From Candidatus Merdenecus merdavium (GTDB lineage Bacteria; Bacillota; Clostridia; Lachnospirales; Lachnospiraceae), in the NCBI GenBank assembly GCA_018715425.1, contig DVLR01000135.1, positions 1 through 7,725 of the forward strand: a stretch of 7,725 bases of DNA, in the 5' to 3' direction. How positions within the stretch are numbered: the first letter of the stretch is position 1; each line of letters begins with the position of its first letter. A program made the position numbers and the translations under genes. The notes beneath the pieces were generated by a model. It did no database searches. It was not told where the DNA came from and saw nothing but the letters and a program-made list of their open reading frames with translations. Below are positions 6,921 through 7,725 of the stretch, piece after piece.

Positions 6921-7157
6921 AATTGTATTGTTGGCCTCTCAAATATTAAAGTTGAATTTCATGAGACTAAAGGAACAACTGCTACAGTACAAAGAGGTGT
7001 GCCATCCAGCATAACAAACTATTGCTATGAAAACAAGAAATCGAACTATACATATGTTTTAGCACAAGTAAGCTTTCGTTCTAATTCATCAACAACAGGA
7101 TCTGTAAAAGGTGTTTGGAGTCCAGATAGCACAAAAAATTATACGATTGTCAACTAA
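6903..7157 (+). pseudogene. C-terminal part of a small, probably secreted protein; start missing
   Basis: The frame is open for 84 codons from just after a TAA at 6900-6902 to a TAA at 7155-7157 and reads like real protein. It includes VEFHETKGTTATVQRGVPSS, NYCYENKKSNYTYVLAQVSF and GSVKGVWSPDSTKNYTIVN. It is rich in Ser, Thr, Asn and Tyr with few acidic residues, as in small exported proteins or peptide toxins. I know no family for it. No ATG occurs in frame; the only conventional start is GTG 6999, whose AGAGG is too close. The neighbouring frame just upstream has a basic start (ATG 6841), an in-frame stop at 6880-6882 and a hydrophobic ILIVLLAS, possibly the detached signal peptide. So a 5' deletion or a frameshift plus a stop seems to have broken the gene. 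It precedes the lipoprotein gene in the same direction. Confidence 0.5.
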
Positions 7158-7184
7158 GATTTCAACTTGAAGTAAATGGAAAAT

Positions 7185-7212
7185 ATAAGAGGGATATTAA
7201 TATCCCTCTTAT
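7185..7212. repeat. Perfect 28-bp palindrome, hairpin between secreted-protein frame and lipoprotein gene
   Basis: Both halves match exactly (ATAAGAGGGATATT and its complement), giving an 11-bp stem around a 6-base loop. No T tract follows on the plus strand; the sequence goes directly into AAAAAGGAG, the ribosome binding site of the next gene, with the stem ending 2 bases before AAAGGAG. It may be an attenuating hairpin, an mRNA processing or stabilising element, or an operator. A weak terminator for the upstream frame is less likely without the T tract. Confidence 0.65.
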
Positions 7213-7226
7213 AAAAAGGAGCATTT

Positions 7227-7725
7227 ATGAGAAAAAAATATTAATAATTGGACTTGTGATGTCTTTTCTTTTGTCAGCATGTGGAAAACAAAGTTTTTCC
7301 AGTGAAAGCAATTTATCAGAAACTGAGATTAGCGTAAATGGTGAATCTAATAAGATTGAGATAAATGAAACATCTGAAGTGGAACAGTTTGGAGCATCTT
7401 TTTTAGATCCTTTTGTAGATGGAAAATTGATTTATACAATACAAAGCTGTAATATTTATGAGACTTTGGAAGAAGCAAAAATAGAGGAAAATGTGTTGAT
7501 TGAACCACATAGCACCTATTTTTCGCAGGATATTGGAGAACAATATCAGACTATTTCTGATTTCATAAATGAGGATGGGAGCATTGTGGATACCCACCAA
7601 TTAGTAGTATTAGAAATGCAGGTAAAAAATGAAGATGCAATTGGGATAATCAAGAAAAATGAATTTAATATTTCAAATATTTCTATTAGAGGTGGGGAAA
7701 ATGTAAGTCAATATAATGTGGCATA
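7227..7725 (+). pseudogene. Lipoprotein gene frameshifted in an A7 tract; partial at window end
   Basis: AAAGGAG (7215-7221) is 5 bases ahead of ATG 7227, an excellent start, but the frame reads MRKKY and stops at 7242-7244. One more A in the A7 run (7232-7238) would give MRKKILIIGLVMSFLLSAC, a textbook lipoprotein signal with lipobox LSAC and acylated Cys19. The shifted frame then stays open to the last base of the window. After the cysteine comes a short Ser/Glu/Asn linker, then a domain beginning FGASFLDPFVDGKLIYTIQS and continuing with VLEMQVKNEDAIGIIKKNEF. This has the look of the DUF5027-type lipoproteins of Clostridia, a comparison from memory. The C-terminus is outside the window. The defect may be a real mutation, a slippage switch or an assembly error. 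In-frame GTG/ATG codons at 7256-7261 would leave almost no signal peptide. Confidence 0.7.

Noticed and set aside
6903..7157. Lactococcin 972-type bacteriocin, suggested by small size and a Ser/Asn/Tyr-rich C-terminus with Trp.
   Set aside because: The family's characteristic Gly-Trp start region and spaced SNY-H pattern are not present, and no associated immunity membrane protein is visible.
1..7725. CRISPR arrays, tRNA or rRNA genes.
   Set aside because: I saw no regularly spaced repeats and no cloverleaf or rRNA-like sequence on either strand.

Overview
The window is AT-rich DNA with strong AGGAGG-type ribosome binding sites, a clostridial-style lipoprotein signal and a GHKL/LytTR two-component pair. 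This fits a low-GC Firmicute, most likely a gut Clostridia/Lachnospiraceae-type organism. The taxonomic guess rests on style and gene families, not on a marker gene.

Region 1 (14-3951, + strand) is a tightly packed operon. It holds two FtsX/MacB-type ABC permeases (402 and 477 aa) separated by 2 bases, their MacB/LolD-type ATPase (231 aa), and a small lipoprotein with an acidic linker and an unrecognised C-terminal domain. The promoter lies upstream of the window. Together they look like one envelope export, extrusion or peptide-response transporter with a surface-anchored accessory protein.

Region 2 (3952-4537) has no secure gene. It opens with an unusually GC-rich segment containing a run of hairpins, the last followed by five T residues, so it doubles as the operon terminator. 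Its character suggests a structured RNA or the decayed 3' end of an IS200/IS605-type element. A weak 75-aa ORF of unknown nature follows.

Region 3 (4538-6628, - strand) is a two-component system converging on the transporter operon: a LytTR response regulator followed by a GHKL sensor kinase whose start is coupled to the regulator's stop. Its promoter has perfect TTGACA and TATAAT hexamers. A perfect 13-bp hairpin terminator just upstream insulates it from leftward read-through.

Region 4 (6687-7725) looks worn. It holds an orphan coding tail on the - strand, a promoter-like site, an 84-codon open frame for the C-terminal part of a small probably secreted protein with no start codon, a perfect 28-bp palindrome, and a lipoprotein gene. 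That last gene has a good RBS, start and lipobox but is thrown out of frame by an A7 tract; one more A restores it. It continues past the window end.

A reasonable reading is a signalling-plus-transport locus: sensor and regulator, ABC transporter, surface lipoproteins and a small secreted product. The secreted-product side appears broken or switched off. The functional link between the parts is inference from adjacency.
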